Counted from the first letter of the stretch, positions 42,515 to 52,719 are shown. The stretch is DNA of 64,000 nt from Blastococcus sp. TML/M2B (GCF_016612865.1 NZ_JAENZZ010000002.1:1612001-1676000); one strand, 5' to 3'. Made by a program: numbers and translations. The notes: generated by a model not told the origin, from the sequence alone.

Positions 42515-44431
42515 TCAACTCGAAGTAGGTAGCTTCGCCTGAGGGTGGAGCTGATCAGGGCGTGGCTTTTGCGTCCTCAGAGGGACGCCCCGTGCTGAGC
42601 TGAGCAGCCAGGGCAGCGTCTCGTCGACCGGAAGGGGACGGGCCAGCCCGTACCCCTGGACGGTCTCGCAGCAGAGGTCGGCGACCCGCGCCCAGGCATG
42701 CTGCGTCTCGATGCCCTCGGCCACCACCGCCATTCCGAGATCGTGCGCCAGTGCGACGGTGGCCCGGACCACGGTGGCGTCATCGAGGCCCTAGTCGAGC
42801 CCCTGGACGAAGGACCTGTCGATCTTCACCTCGTGCACGGGGAGGCGCTCCAGGTAGGCCAGTGAGGAGTAGCCCGTCCCGAAGTCGTCGACCGACAGGC
42901 GCACGCCGAGCGCGGCCAGACCGTCGAGGACGGTCAGGCAGCGGGCGGGGTCGCTCATTACCCCGGTAGCCTGCAGGAGCCGGGTCACGACTCCAGGCAA
43001 CTGGTCGTCGTGCAGGTCGGCGGCGGTGACGTTCACCGACACCGAGAGCGCCAGGCCGGCAGCGGCCCAGGCGGCACGCTGCAGCAGGGCCGTCTCGAGG
43101 ACGGCGTCGGTCAGCGGCCGGATGAGGCCGGTGCGCTCGGCCAGCGCGACGACATCGGGGGCGGTACCGAGCCGTACACCGGGTGGCGCCAGCGCAACAG
43201 CGCCTCCATGCCGGTCACGCGGCCGGTCCGGGCGTCCGCCTGGGGCTGATACCAGACCTCGAAGCGGTGCTCGTCGATGGCCGCGGGCAGGTCGGCGGCC
43301 AGCACCAGCTTGCGCTGCACGGCCTCGCCGTCCTCGGGGCGGTAGATCTCGACTCCGGTGCCGGCGCTCTTGGCCGCGTACATGGCCACGTCGGCGTGCC
43401 GGAGGATCTCCTCTGTCGTGTCCCCGTGCTCGGTGAGCAGGGCGATGCCGATGCTCACCCCGGTGCGCAGCGTGACCTGCTGGATCGACACCGGCCGGGT
43501 GAGCGCGTGGAGCACCTCCCGCCCCACGTCCACGGCGCCGGGAACGCCGGTGTCGGGCACAGCAACAATGCGAATTCGTCACCGCCCAGCCGTGCGACGA
43601 CGCCGTCGGGAGCTCCTGCAGTCGGCGTCCGGTTTCCTGGAGCAGCAGGTCGCCCGCGCCGTGGCCCAGGGTGTCGTTGACGTCCTTGAAGTCGTCGAGG
43701 TCGAGGAAGAGGACAGCGCCGGTGCGATCGGCCGCGATGAGCTTGCTCACCGCCTCCTGTGAAGGCGCGCCGGTCGGTAGTCTGGTGAGCGGATCGTGGC
43801 AGCTTCGTGCTCGCGTTGCGCAGCGAGGCGGCGCAGCCGGTCGACGAGGCGAGCCTTGACGAGGGCCACGGCGGCGTGGGCGGCCCGTGTCTCGAGCAGC
43901 CGCAGGTCTTGGTTGGTGAACGTCTCCCCCTGGAAGGTTCGGTCGCGCACCAGGAGGACGGCGTACACGGAACCCTCGCTGCACAGTGGCGTCGCCATGC
44001 CGTCCCGTTGGCCGGACGGGTCGCCGCCGCGGGCGGTGGGTCGCGGCCGCAGTACCGACTCGCCGGTCATGGCGGGAGCCCACGACCACACCGGGGCCTA
44101 TCGCCTCGCGGAGCACCTCGCGGTCGAACCGGCCCTCCATGGTGCTGATCACGGCGGTGACCGCCGCGGCCGAGAGCAGGTCGGTCAGCAGAACGGCTAC
44201 GAAGGCCGCGAGCCAGCCTCTCGGGTCACCAGGGGAGGTGTCACCGAGAAGCGCCTCGTAGGCGATCAGGCCCAGGGCGGCCTCGAGGGCGAACATGGAG
44301 GCGTTGAACGCGAGCTTCTGGGTGATGTCGGGGGCGGAAGCTCGGAGGGGCGCAGGCCACCCGTACGAGTCAGTCGGCGAAGGCGCGCCATCCACCCCGC
44401 CGACGGACGGTGTGGGGTCCATACCGCGCAC
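42515..44431 (-). pseudogene. Degraded GGDEF/EAL diguanylate cyclase/phosphodiesterase
   Basis: Fragments in several frames of one protein. There is an N-terminal membrane part (FALEAALGLIAYEALLG), a GAF-like piece, a GGDEF start (HDPLTRLPTGAP and LFLDLDDFKDVNDTLGHGAGD) and EAL pieces (VSVNVTAADL; SVDDFGTGYSSL; VKIDRSFVQGLD). An in-frame TAG then breaks it before ATVALAHDLGMAVVAEGIET. At least three frame changes plus the stop codon make it non-functional as it stands. It is a different gene from the intact one at 30454-32985. Some lesions might be assembly errors, but the nonsense codon is not of that type. Confidence 0.82.
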
Positions 44432-45240
44432 TGGTGCCGCCGGTGCCCTTGAGCGACTGGCGCGCCTGACGGGGTTCTTGAACCGCGGCGCGGTGTGCCC
44501 ACATTCGATGTGGGCCAGCTCGTGGGCGAGGGTCTTGACCGCCTACGCATCGGCTACGTCCGGGCGGACCCGCACGGCGGGGCGACCGGGTCGGTGAAGC
44601 CGTTGGCCTGCCCGCACCTCCCGCGGGTGAGCGTGTAGCCCTGCGCGGCGACTCCGGTGGCCGGCGCCTCCCACTGGGCGGCGGTGGCGTCACCTGTCAG
44701 CAGCTCCGGCCGGACGTCGGGCAGCGGGTCGCCCTCGGTCTGGGAGACGTCGAAGACGTGGGCGACCCGGAACCCGCGCAGCACCCGCGCCCAGGCCGGC
44801 CGGTCGGCGTCCCCGCCAGACGGCTGCCCCGCCGTCCCGGCGGTCGGTACGGCCGGGTGTCCTGCGAAGACGGCACTGATCAGGGACGAGGTGACGGCGT
44901 CCTTGCGCGTGTAGGTGGCAGGGGGCCAGGACGGCGAGCCCGGTGGACCCCTTCACCACGCTGCGGCCCAACGCCTTCCAGGTGCCGAACCCGGCGACCC
45001 GGGTGGGGCTGATGCCCAGCCGCGCGGCCTGCAGCGCGATCAGCAGCTGGTTGCCCAGGCTGTAGGTGTGGAACCTGGCGGCGGCGTCGAGCATCGCCCG
45101 CCACTACGGATCGGCGGTCAGCTGCTCGACGCGCTCGCCGACTGCTCGTGCAGGGCGGCGATCCTCGCCGCCCGGGCGGCGTCGGCCGCCTGCCGCTGCG
45201 CCGGACTAGGCTGGGGCCGCACACTCCGACTTCCCCTGCC
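44430..45240 (-). pseudogene. Degraded ArdC-like antirestriction protein
   Basis: On the minus strand a helical N-terminus (AADAARAARIAALHEQ) is followed after a frame change by VEQLTADP, an in-frame TAG, and then the ArdC-type ssDNA-binding domain (FHTYSLGNQLLIALQAARLG, FGTWKALGRSVVKGSTGLAVLAP). After more frame changes a zinc-protease motif LAHELAHIECGHTAPRF appears near 44480-44540. That domain order matches ArdC-like proteins with a C-terminal metallopeptidase, which help conjugative DNA escape restriction. With several frame changes and a stop codon it is very probably dead. Confidence 0.72.
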
Positions 45241-45325
45241 GGTCCGACTGCTGCTCGTACCGCTGGCCGCGCTGCTGATCGTGGTGCTGGTGCTGGTCAT
45301 CTGGACCCTCCCGGAACTGGAGCCC

Positions 45326-45413
45326 AAGCCGGTACGGGAGGAACTGCGGAACAGGTGTCCTGCCACCCATTCCCCCGGCCCGTCCGGCACAGAGCTCTGC
45401 TCAGGGGCCGGGA
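45326..45413. repeat. 88-bp perfect direct repeat, copy 1
   Basis: Identical over all 88 bases to 50099-50186, 4.77 kb away in the same orientation. It contains the palindrome AGAGCTCT. No gene could be assigned to it. Confidence 0.92.
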
Positions 45414-45591
45414 CCGAGGGGCATCCTGTGGCGAACCGGAACCGGGTCGCCGTGGCGCGACGTGCCGTCCTGTCACGGGGACTTCCGGACCCTGCACGGT
45501 CGGCATCGCGGCTGGTCGTCACCCAAGAGCTCGTCCGGCTGAAGCCCGCGTTCGCCCAGCCCAGGGGACTGAAGCACTCGGGACAGGCGGG

Positions 45592-46053
45592 TCAATCTCG
45601 AGGAGCTGCTTCACGCTCTGGTCGACGGAGGGTCAGGTGTGGAGATGGGACTCCTGTCAGCCCCAGCACCCGCCCGTGCGGTTGGACGCGGGTGACTGGC
45701 CTGCGAGATGAGGCGATGCGGTCTCGCACTGCCCACACGTAGTCGACGCGCCACCGGACGGGTTGCCAGCGGAGCTGAACGGACAAGGCATCGGCTGTCC
45801 CCTCAACTGGTCCCGGCACCCCGAGCGTGACGCGAGGCGGCAGACGATCTACGAATCGCGCCTCCTCCGCGGGATCGACTCCGACCCTTTCCACGTGCTC
45901 GAAGACCTCCTCTTCGACATCATCCAGCACGTCAAAGATCCACGGGCGGGGCGTGAGGCGAAGAATTGCGTCGCTTCGAGGCGACATGTGGACCACCTCG
46001 TCAAACTCCGGGTGATCCGCTGTGCGGAAGGTACCTCGTCCATCTACCCACAT
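45592..46053 (-). CDS. Hypothetical protein
   Basis: A 153-residue soluble protein starting at ATG 46053 with a good ribosome-binding site (GGAAAGGAAA five bases ahead). The sequence is acidic in the middle (DVLDDVEEEVFEHVERVGVD) and then rich in Arg, Pro and Val with no membrane segment. I do not recognise the family. The N-terminus (GRGTFRTADHPEFDEVVHMSP) looks like an ordinary folded domain. The last 40 residues are basic and may be an artefact of a missed end. It lies between the ArdC remnant and a PilZ gene. Confidence 0.5.
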   Translation of the reverse strand: MWVDGRGTFRTADHPEFDEVVHMSPRSDAILRLTPRPWIFDVLDDVEEEVFEHVERVGVDPAEEARFVDRLPPRVTLGVPGPVEGTADALSVQLRWQPVRWRVDYVWAVRDRIASSRRPVTRVQPHGRVLGLTGVPSPHLTLRRPEREAAPRD

Positions 46054-46744
46054 CGCGGTTTCCTTTCCTATGAGGGTTGTTCAACTTGGCCGGCGTCGCG
46101 CCCGCGGATCAGCCCAATGGCCGAACGAGGCGATGGCTTTCCGCACTGCATCGCCTGGCTAGCAGCAGGATGCGACGCGCGTCAGCCGATAAAGGCGGCC
46201 TATGTGCCGCCCGCGAACAGATTTTGCATGCCAGAAGAACGGCAAGGACGCTAGCGACGGCCACGATGTCCACTTCCATGAACACCAGACCGCGCTGGAC
46301 AGCAGCGTCATCCCTCAGACTCCTCGGGGTGCCCGGACGCACTGTGCGCCCAAGGAGACTTTCGACCAGATGTCGCTCGGCATTGACCGGGCCCTCACTC
46401 GTCCGAGTGATCCGCCGGGTGGTGTCGAAGCCGCTGCCGGACCGCTCGATGAAGCCGGTGACCGAGACCTCCATGCTGCTGGCCCAGCGGCCCACATCGC
46501 TGCGGCGGCCGCGGCCTCGCCGGGTAGGCAGTCGCCCCGGGGCCTGACGGCCGCTCCCGGCGATTCTATGCAGGGTGCGGGTCCCGTGCGGGGCGTCGAG
46601 CCCCTTCCCCCGGTACACGGCCTTGGCTGCTGGGCATGCCACGTTGGTCGGTGCGGCCCTGCGGGCCCTGCGCAGGCGATCGGAGCGTCGGCCCGTTCGC
46701 TCCAACGCCTCGCCGGGGTGTACGGAACACGTGCCCGCCACGAT
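46054..46744. other. Gene-poor stretch
   Basis: Open frames exist on both strands but none has a convincing start and ribosome-binding site. One minus-strand segment (46109-46275) would encode a small protein with a hydrophobic start (MEVDIVAVASVLAVLLACK), which is possible but unsupported. It is probably remnant DNA of the element. Confidence 0.4.
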
Positions 46745-47461
46745 CTACATGAGGCCGCGCATACGCATTTCCCTCAGGTTCGCGAAGACGCGACGCCGAA
46801 TGGCGTCTTCGAGGTGCACGGGGAGTCCGATGAATCGGACCGAGACCTCCTGGAGCTTGTCGTTGCGGGGGTGGCGGCGAACCACCTCACCGCGGCCCCG
46901 GAGTTCGTCGTCAGCCTCACCGATTGTCAGGTCGACGACCTGGCCCACCTCGAGTAGTCCCGATGCGCCGTCTCGTGCATCTTCCCTGGGCCCCTCGTTG
47001 GGCGGGGCGTCGACCGCGCTCGTGTGGTCCTCTGCGTTTGCGGGATGGAGGAGGCAGCGAAGACCGCCCTCGCTCAGGTCAAGGGTGTTCCCTCGGAGGC
47101 TATGCGTCGGCCGGCTGACCTGAATCGGCAAGACCAGGGGTGCCCGGACGGCGGCGCGCCGCTGCCCGCGCCCAGCCGGGCCGACAGCGCGCAGTCGCAA
47201 GCATGGTCCCGCTGCGCTTTGCGTATCGATCAATTCGACCGGCAGGGCCCGTAGCTCCTCGGGTCCCCGCCAGATGAGTTCGAGTCGTTCCCCGTTGTGC
47301 ATGGGGACCCCGCGCTGTGCCCGGTCCTTCGGGATGCTGACGATCAACTCATCGTCGCGGACTTCCTCGACCCAGCTGACCAGAACATCGCCGCGGCTGG
47401 TCGCGACGACGTCGAGGACTGTCTTCTCCTCCGGAAAATCGACTCCGGGCTCGCCTAGCAC
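46745..47461 (-). CDS. YcgR/PilZ-type cyclic-di-GMP-binding protein
   Basis: A 238-residue protein. Residues 10-95 form a YcgR-N-like beta barrel (TSRGDVLVSWVEEVRDDELIV, IPKDRAQRGVPMHNG). After a linker comes a PilZ domain with both ligand motifs: RRAAVR (the RxxxR arginines) and DLSEGG (the D/NxSxxG turn). Such proteins sense cyclic di-GMP and act by binding a partner. In flagellated bacteria that partner is the motor, but no flagellar gene is near. GTG 47461 is chosen over a longer frame because GGAGG lies eight bases before it. Confidence 0.8.
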   Translation of the reverse strand: MLGEPGVDFPEEKTVLDVVATSRGDVLVSWVEEVRDDELIVSIPKDRAQRGVPMHNGERLELIWRGPEELRALPVELIDTQSAAGPCLRLRAVGPAGRGQRRAAVRAPLVLPIQVSRPTHSLRGNTLDLSEGGLRCLLHPANAEDHTSAVDAPPNEGPREDARDGASGLLEVGQVVDLTIGEADDELRGRGEVVRRHPRNDKLQEVSVRFIGLPVHLEDAIRRRVFANLREMRMRGLM

Positions 47462-48553
47462 TCGCTCTGCCTCCGTTGGTCGAGAAGCCGACGTGGGGCA
47501 GCGTAGCCTCCGCGCGTCACTGTGCTGCTGTCCTCGTCTGGCTGGGGCCATACATGGGGGGGTCTGCCGAGGTTCCGAGTGCCCAAGTCCGCTCGATCCG
47601 ACGCCCAGGAAGCCCTAGCTAGCCGGGCATTGCTCCGATCGCGGCCATGGCCTGTGCGCATCCCCGGGGGCCGGTCGGCGCGGGCCGCGATGGGGTAGCC
47701 GCCGGGTCCGGTTCGGTCAGCGGCCTGTTCGCAGCCCTGCACCGGCGGCCGCGACGCGGGGGCGGGTCCGCGGACGGTCCCTGGATGCTTAATCTCGCCG
47801 CCCGGAGGGATCGGCGTGCCGAGGTGGCTTCCGCGTGATCGACGGGCCGGTCTGACGATGGCACTGCGCCATAGACGTCCGTGTGGTGGTCGCAGTCACT
47901 GGCGGCATGGGCGGTGACCGGTACGCCGGACGCCATGGCCGGCACGTCGCCTGGCCCCATCGCCCGGCGATCAGGCCCGCGTTCGCGGGATGGAGTCGGT
48001 GACGGCGTGTCCGCCTGCTCGCTCCTCCGACTGAAGCGCCACTTCGTGAGTCAAGCCGAGCACGCCCCGCGTCGATCATGCAGGTAGCCGCGCGGACGGC
48101 CGGGTTTCTCCCGGGCCGGCAGGTCGCTGCGGCGGATCAGGCTGTGGCAGCGGCCGTCGTCCGTCCGACGCACTCCCGAGGGGCGCCGTCGGAACCGGTC
48201 CACGCCGACGGTGCTGACCGGCAGGACCAGCAGGGTGACGTCGGGCAGCAGAGGGGGGCCCGCACTGGCATCGGCCATCTGCTCGGTGCCGCACGCGGCC
48301 GTCACGAAGCTATCCCCGCGGCAGCGCGGCGTCCTTCTGTCCGTCGGGCTGGCCGACGGACACGTCACCCCCCGCACTGACCACCTCGGAGTCGGATCAT
48401 GGGGCCCGTGACTCGACGTCCCACCTCGTTCGCCGCTCTCGTCACTGCAGCCCCCCTGGAGTTCCGCTTTTCACCCTAGGCATCTGGGTACCGCTAGCTT
48501 GAGTCGCTAGACGAGATTCATCCCAGCCCTGCTCGCACCGATGGAGGCGCGTG
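47462..48553. other. Gene-poor stretch of about 1.1 kb
   Basis: Between the divergent PilZ and HDOD genes. Short open frames on both strands lack ribosome-binding sites and recognisable domains. The promoters of both flanking genes must lie here, but no clear -35/-10 pair was identified. Confidence 0.4.
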
Positions 48554-49369
48554 GTGACAACTGCGCAGACCCCGCAGTTCGACCTCGACCTGGTGTTCGA
48601 CGGAATCGACCAGCTGGCCGCGCAACGGCCGGTCTGCGCCCGGATCGTCGCCGCCGCCGACGCCGACGACACCGACGCGAAGACCCTTGCCGGCATCCTC
48701 GCCGGCGAGGTGGCGTTGACCGGCCGCGTGATGAAGCTGGCGAACTCCGCCTACTACGGCATGCGTGGGCGGGTCGCATCTCTGCAGCAGGCCGTCACCG
48801 TCGTCGGCTTTACGACCGTGCGGACGATGGCCACTGTCGCCCTGACCGACCTCGATGACGAATCCCGGCTCCCCGAGGAGTTCTGGACGGTGGGCACCGG
48901 CCTTGCCGCCGCCGCCGCCCGCCTTGCGCCGTTGTTCGACATGCGGCCCGCCGATGCCCTATGCCTGGGCGTCCTCGCCCAGCTCGGCTCGGCGCTGCTC
49001 TACCACCACGACCGCGACAACTACACCCTGGTGCTGGCGGCCAATCCCACGTTCGCCGGGCGTCGCCGCGCCGAGGCCGACCAGTACGGGATGTCGTCGG
49101 CCGTGCTGACCGCCGCCGCCCTGACCCGTTGGGAGTTCCCGCAATCGATCGTCGTGCCGCTCGAGCGCCTCGATGACCGCGGTTCCACAGCCGGGGGACT
49201 GCTGCGTGCCTGCTACGAGATCGTGTCCCGGCTGACCATGGACGGGCACCGGCCGGCACCGATTGGCCCGCTGACCCGAGGCCGGATCCGCGACGAGGAA
49301 CTGGCCCCGATGATCTACGACGTCCGCAACGAAGCCGAGGGACTGCGCCGGCTCATGCTCGGCGACTGA
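48554..49369 (+). CDS. HDOD domain signalling protein
   Basis: A 271-residue protein made almost wholly of an HDOD domain, the HD-like fold without phosphohydrolase residues. Typical are ILAGEVALTGRVMKLANSAYYG, VASLQQAVTVVGFTTVRTMA and LCLGVLAQLGSALLYHH. HDOD proteins are usually signalling adaptors, often linked to cyclic di-GMP and motility genes. GTG 48554 is preferred to GTG 48551, because GGAGG at 48543-48547 is then six bases away. It is divergent from the PilZ gene about 1.1 kb to its left. Confidence 0.85.
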   Translation: MTTAQTPQFDLDLVFDGIDQLAAQRPVCARIVAAADADDTDAKTLAGILAGEVALTGRVMKLANSAYYGMRGRVASLQQAVTVVGFTTVRTMATVALTDLDDESRLPEEFWTVGTGLAAAAARLAPLFDMRPADALCLGVLAQLGSALLYHHDRDNYTLVLAANPTFAGRRRAEADQYGMSSAVLTAAALTRWEFPQSIVVPLERLDDRGSTAGGLLRACYEIVSRLTMDGHRPAPIGPLTRGRIRDEELAPMIYDVRNEAEGLRRLMLGD

Positions 49370-50098
49370 GCTGAGACTGAGGCACGACCGACCGTGGCTT
49401 CGACCGGCAGGACTCCGTCCACCGGAAGAGCGTCCTTGCCGGGCGAGGTCTCGTGACGGGGGGCCGGCACCGCACGGTCGCCGTCCGCGGAAGGTCTGCT
49501 GGAGACAGCGCAGCTGCCACCCGGGAGCCGCACCGGGTGACCGGCGCCCTCGCCTCCGTCACCGCCGACCGGGCGCTCGGCTCGGCCGCCGGCACCGCGG
49601 TGCTGTCGTCGGCACTGGTCGGCGGGGCCGCTACATCGGTGGAGGCTGCTCATCGGTGATGACATCGAGGTGTATCTCGCTGCCGCCGACGGTGGTCAGG
49701 CGAAACTGGCGATCGGGGCGCCGCGACAGATGGAATCAGACGGAGGGAGTTTTCGTCCGTCGCCGGCGAGCCCGGGGTTGGCCCCGTGGCCAGCGGGCCC
49801 TGCACGTAGAGGAGGCCACCGGGTGATCTTCTGGACACCTTCCACAGCCCCAGGAGTTCAATGCGATGACCGCTGCGAGCAGTATCGACAGTGAGGATGG
49901 GGTCGGCTTCCCCGGCTGGGCCTGACTCAAGTATCGACAGACGCCCAACGGTTGTCCTCGTATGGGATCCGTCGGCCTGACCGGGGAAGCCGTTGCACGC
50001 GACCGAGTGGGCGTCCGTGACCTCAGGAGCCTGTGCGAGAGGCCCCATCACTGTCTCGTCCGTCTCGCCCGAGCGGGTGCGTGCCGAACCATCTGGCG

Positions 50099-50186
50099 AA
50101 GCCGGTACGGGAGGAACTGCGGAACAGGTGTCCTGCCACCCATTCCCCCGGCCCGTCCGGCACAGAGCTCTGCTCAGGGGCCGGGA
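50099..50186. repeat. 88-bp perfect direct repeat, copy 2
   Basis: Exact copy of 45326-45413. It ends 15 bases before the inverted repeat at 50202-50263; the first copy has no such neighbour. Confidence 0.92.
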
Positions 50187-50201
50187 GCGGCGGCGGGGGA
50201 C

Positions 50202-50263
50202 GACCGGACCAAGACTGCTTCCGTAGCGGAGCGCCCGAAGGGCGGAAGGATCTTGGTCCGGTC
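50202..50263. repeat. 62-bp composite inverted repeat
   Basis: Perfect 13-base outer arms (GACCGGACCAAGA at 50202-50214 and its complement at 50251-50263) enclose further pairing (TTCCG/CGGAA) and a small GCGCCC-GAA-GGGCG hairpin. It could be a terminator, a recombination or transfer site, or the ends of a lost insertion. Confidence 0.6.
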
Positions 50264-50983
50264 GGGAGGAGGCGGCGCGGGAGGCCCCTACGCTGAGCTG
50301 CCGGACGGGTCGGGGGACCAGCAGGCACAGCCCGCCGCAGGCGGACGGTGACGACGGCGCAGCCGGCGCCACGCGCAGCGTGGCCCGTAGGGCGCTCCTG
50401 TCCTCCCCCACCGGCCCCTGCCTTGCGACGTCGGCGGCGCGCCCGCCACATCACGCGCCCCGGTCACCCGACACGTCGCGGGCGGCTGCGGCGAACCCGA
50501 ACCTGGTCACGAACCGCGCAGTGTCGCCGTGCCCCGACTGCGTCGCGGAAGGCCATGGGTCGAGCGTGGCCAGGTCAGCGCCCGCCCGAGGGCGTTGGAC
50601 CGGATGTGGTGGACAGAAGCCGTTGTCCACAGGGACCACTTGCGCGGGAGGGCCCCATGCTGGCGGCCCTGCCTCGGCGGACCGGAGGACAACAGGAGGA
50701 CAACAGGAGGAACCGCCATTCCCCCGGGCAGCGGACCTCCAGCCTTGTGCGCCCGGATCGCCCGGCTGTCGACGGATCCCGGGAGAACTGCTTCGCAAGG
50801 GCGGGGCCGGCAGGTGAAGGGGCCTTCGTCGCTGGCCGGGTGACGCGTCGGCGGCGGCCGCTACAGGAGGAGAACCGGAGACGGTCAGAGAAAGCTGGCT
50901 GTGAGGTGTCACCAACGGGCCCGAAATGGCGCCTTCTGTGGTGAAGGCACCGCCCAGCACCGACGATCCTCCGGGAGCCAGCC

Positions 50984-51193
50984 ATGCCCGACCCCACCGC
51001 CGACCGCGAGCCCGAGTTGCTCACCATCACCGAGGCCGCGGACGTGCTCCGCGCGCCCGTCGCCACCCTCCGGTACTGGCGACACCTCGGCACCGGCCCG
51101 AACAGCTTCCGACTCGGCCGGCGCGTCCTCTACCGCCGCGCCGACCTGCGCAGCTGGATCGACGCACAGGCAGACCAGTCCCCCCGCCGATAG
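50984..51193 (+). CDS. xis: Excisionase-type helix-turn-helix protein
   Basis: A 69-residue MerR/excisionase-fold protein: LLTITEAADVLRAPVATLRYW is the helix-turn-helix, followed by the wing FRLGRRVLYRRADLRSWIDAQ. Small proteins of this type steer tyrosine integrases toward excision or repress element genes. Here it sits far from int, 2.2 kb from the right end. GGGAG lies six bases before ATG 50984. The symbol reflects the family, not proven function. Confidence 0.8.
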   Translation: MPDPTADREPELLTITEAADVLRAPVATLRYWRHLGTGPNSFRLGRRVLYRRADLRSWIDAQADQSPRR

Positions 51194-51322
51194 CCCCGCA
51201 CTCGTAGCACAGGGGCTGGAGCGGACACGGGACCGGTGCGTACTCCAGGCACACGGTGAGGCCCGGCGGCCGGCCCCGGCTGTGGACGACGGCGAGGCTC
51301 CCAGCACCGAGAGGAGCAAGCG

Positions 51323-51982
51323 ATGGGATGGATGGGCCCGGTCGTGAACGGCCAGGCGCACGAGGGCTGGGTGGTTCCGCTGTTCGCCGACGGCGCGCAA
51401 GGCGCCGGCACCACCAGCGCCCGCGGGGTGCTGATAGCCCGCCGGCCCGACGAGGGGCCGCGCGATGGGGACCGGGTGCGGCTGGCCTACCGGGAGGGCT
51501 GCACCGTCGAGGGCATCTGGCAGAACGGAACGGTTCTCGGCGGTGACGGGATCATGCCCGCCGGCGCCGGCGGCCAGGTGCACTGCGAGGTGATCGAGGA
51601 GGCCGAGGAGTGGCGCCCGGACGCGGAGGTGGTCGGCTGGGTCGCCGGCTGCACCTGCGGCTGGCGCGGCGCCCCCTGGGTCCGCGCGACCGCATGGAAG
51701 CTGGCCGACCCGGCGGCGCGGCGGCTCGCCGTCCCGGGCCCGTGGGCCGATCTGGACACCGCCGACGAGCACCGGGTGATCACCGAATGGCGCCGCCACA
51801 TCGCCGGATGGCAAGCCCTGGAAGACGTCGAGCAGACCGCAGCCCGGCACGCCGCCGCCGCCCGCGCGCTGGACCAGGCCGTACGCACCGCAGTCGCGGC
51901 CGGGGCCTCGTGGTCTGACATCGGCCGAGCCACCGGCATGTCCAGCCGGTCGGCCACCCAGCGGTGGTCCGCCCGTGACTGA
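51323..51982 (+). CDS. Hypothetical element protein with C-terminal HTH
   Basis: A 219-residue protein with a well-placed GAGAGGAG before ATG 51323. The first half is beta-rich (GVLIARRPDEGPRDGDRVRLAY). A CTCGWRG segment in the middle is followed by helices. The end, AGASWSDIGRATGMSSRSATQRW, is a sigma-region-4-like or AsnC-like helix-turn-helix. Actinobacterial elements often carry such proteins of unknown role next to an excisionase gene. No catalytic motif is recognised. Confidence 0.65.
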   Translation: MGWMGPVVNGQAHEGWVVPLFADGAQGAGTTSARGVLIARRPDEGPRDGDRVRLAYREGCTVEGIWQNGTVLGGDGIMPAGAGGQVHCEVIEEAEEWRPDAEVVGWVAGCTCGWRGAPWVRATAWKLADPAARRLAVPGPWADLDTADEHRVITEWRRHIAGWQALEDVEQTAARHAAAARALDQAVRTAVAAGASWSDIGRATGMSSRSATQRWSARD

Positions 51983-52304
51983 GCAGGCGACCGGCCACCC
52001 CGGACCGAGCGGGGAAACCGGGCCAGGGCAGCGGACCGTGCTCGTCGTCGACCTCGACGGCGAGCCGCTGGCGCCACTGCGCGCCCTGGAAGAGATCCTG
52101 CTGTGCCCGCGCCGCCGCCCTCGGCCACCCCGGACTCGACCCGTCATCGCCGAGCTGGTCGCCACCTGCGCCGAGCAGGAACCACACATGGGCGCAGGGA
52201 TCGGGGATCGACCGGTCCCTCTACTGAACCCGCGGCCGGCCCCGGCCACGCCGGGGCCCGCTTCCATGAGCATCCTCGGACGTCGCTCCCTACGGCAAGT
52301 CTGG
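51983..52304. other. Possible short coding stretch, not resolved
   Basis: A plus-strand frame from GTG 51975 overlaps the previous stop and begins plausibly (VTEQATGHPGPSGETGPGQR, then VLVVDLDGEPLAPLRALEEIL). It stays open into the antisense of vapC to 52976, so its true end is unclear. A truncated small gene that lost its stop is possible. Confidence 0.35.
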
Positions 52305-52703
52305 TCAGCGCAGGAGACGGATGGTGCACCGAGGGCCAGGAGCGCCGACCAGCCGGCCGTCCGCGGTGACCAACTCGCAGTCCAACAGCTCGGCGAGGGC
52401 CACGTAACAGGCGTCGTAGGCGCTGACGTTGGCGCGCAACTCGAAGGCGCGCCGCATCATTCGCAGCGTAGGAACGCGCTCGAACTGCAGCTGCTGCAGA
52501 TGCGCGACGGCGGCCTCGAAGCGTTGATCGGTCAGCGTGCGACTCAGCCAGCGTTTGCGCAGCACCGACACGGTCTCGACGTCGACCAGATCTGGGGCGG
52601 TGATCCGGTCGGCGGCGCGAAGCTCATGGCGGGCGGCGTCCCCATCGGCGTGATCGTCGGCAAGGGCGTTGGCCAGGATGGAGGCGTCGACGACGATCAC
52701 CAT
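52305..52703 (-). CDS. vapC: VapC-type PIN-domain ribonuclease toxin
   Basis: A 132-residue PIN-domain protein. The metal-binding acids are in place: Asp in VIVVDASILANAL, Glu in DLVDVETVSVLRK, Asp in VSAYDACYVALAE and Asp in ELVTADGRL. VapC toxins cleave tRNA or rRNA when released from VapB. The ATG 52703 lies 16 bases after the antitoxin stop, the standard order. It stands next to the right end of the element, where it may stabilise inheritance. Confidence 0.92.
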   Translation of the reverse strand: MVIVVDASILANALADDHADGDAARHELRAADRITAPDLVDVETVSVLRKRWLSRTLTDQRFEAAVAHLQQLQFERVPTLRMMRRAFELRANVSAYDACYVALAELLDCELVTADGRLVGAPGPRCTIRLLR

Positions 52704-52719
52704 GCGCTCACGGAAGCCG

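Larger units (their letters stand above)
49370..50983. other. Gene-poor stretch with repeat and hairpin
   Basis: About 1.6 kb with open frames on both strands but none with a credible start, domain or ribosome-binding site. It contains the second 88-bp repeat (50099-50186) and a large inverted repeat (50202-50263). It looks like decayed or non-coding element DNA. Confidence 0.45.

Noticed and set aside
45200-45330. Hydrophobic plus-strand segment resembling a membrane helix (LLLVPLAALLIVVLVLVIW)
   Set aside because: No start codon or ribosome-binding site is in frame, and the minus strand carries the ArdC-like remnant up to about 45240. It could be a fragment of a lost gene but cannot be supported.
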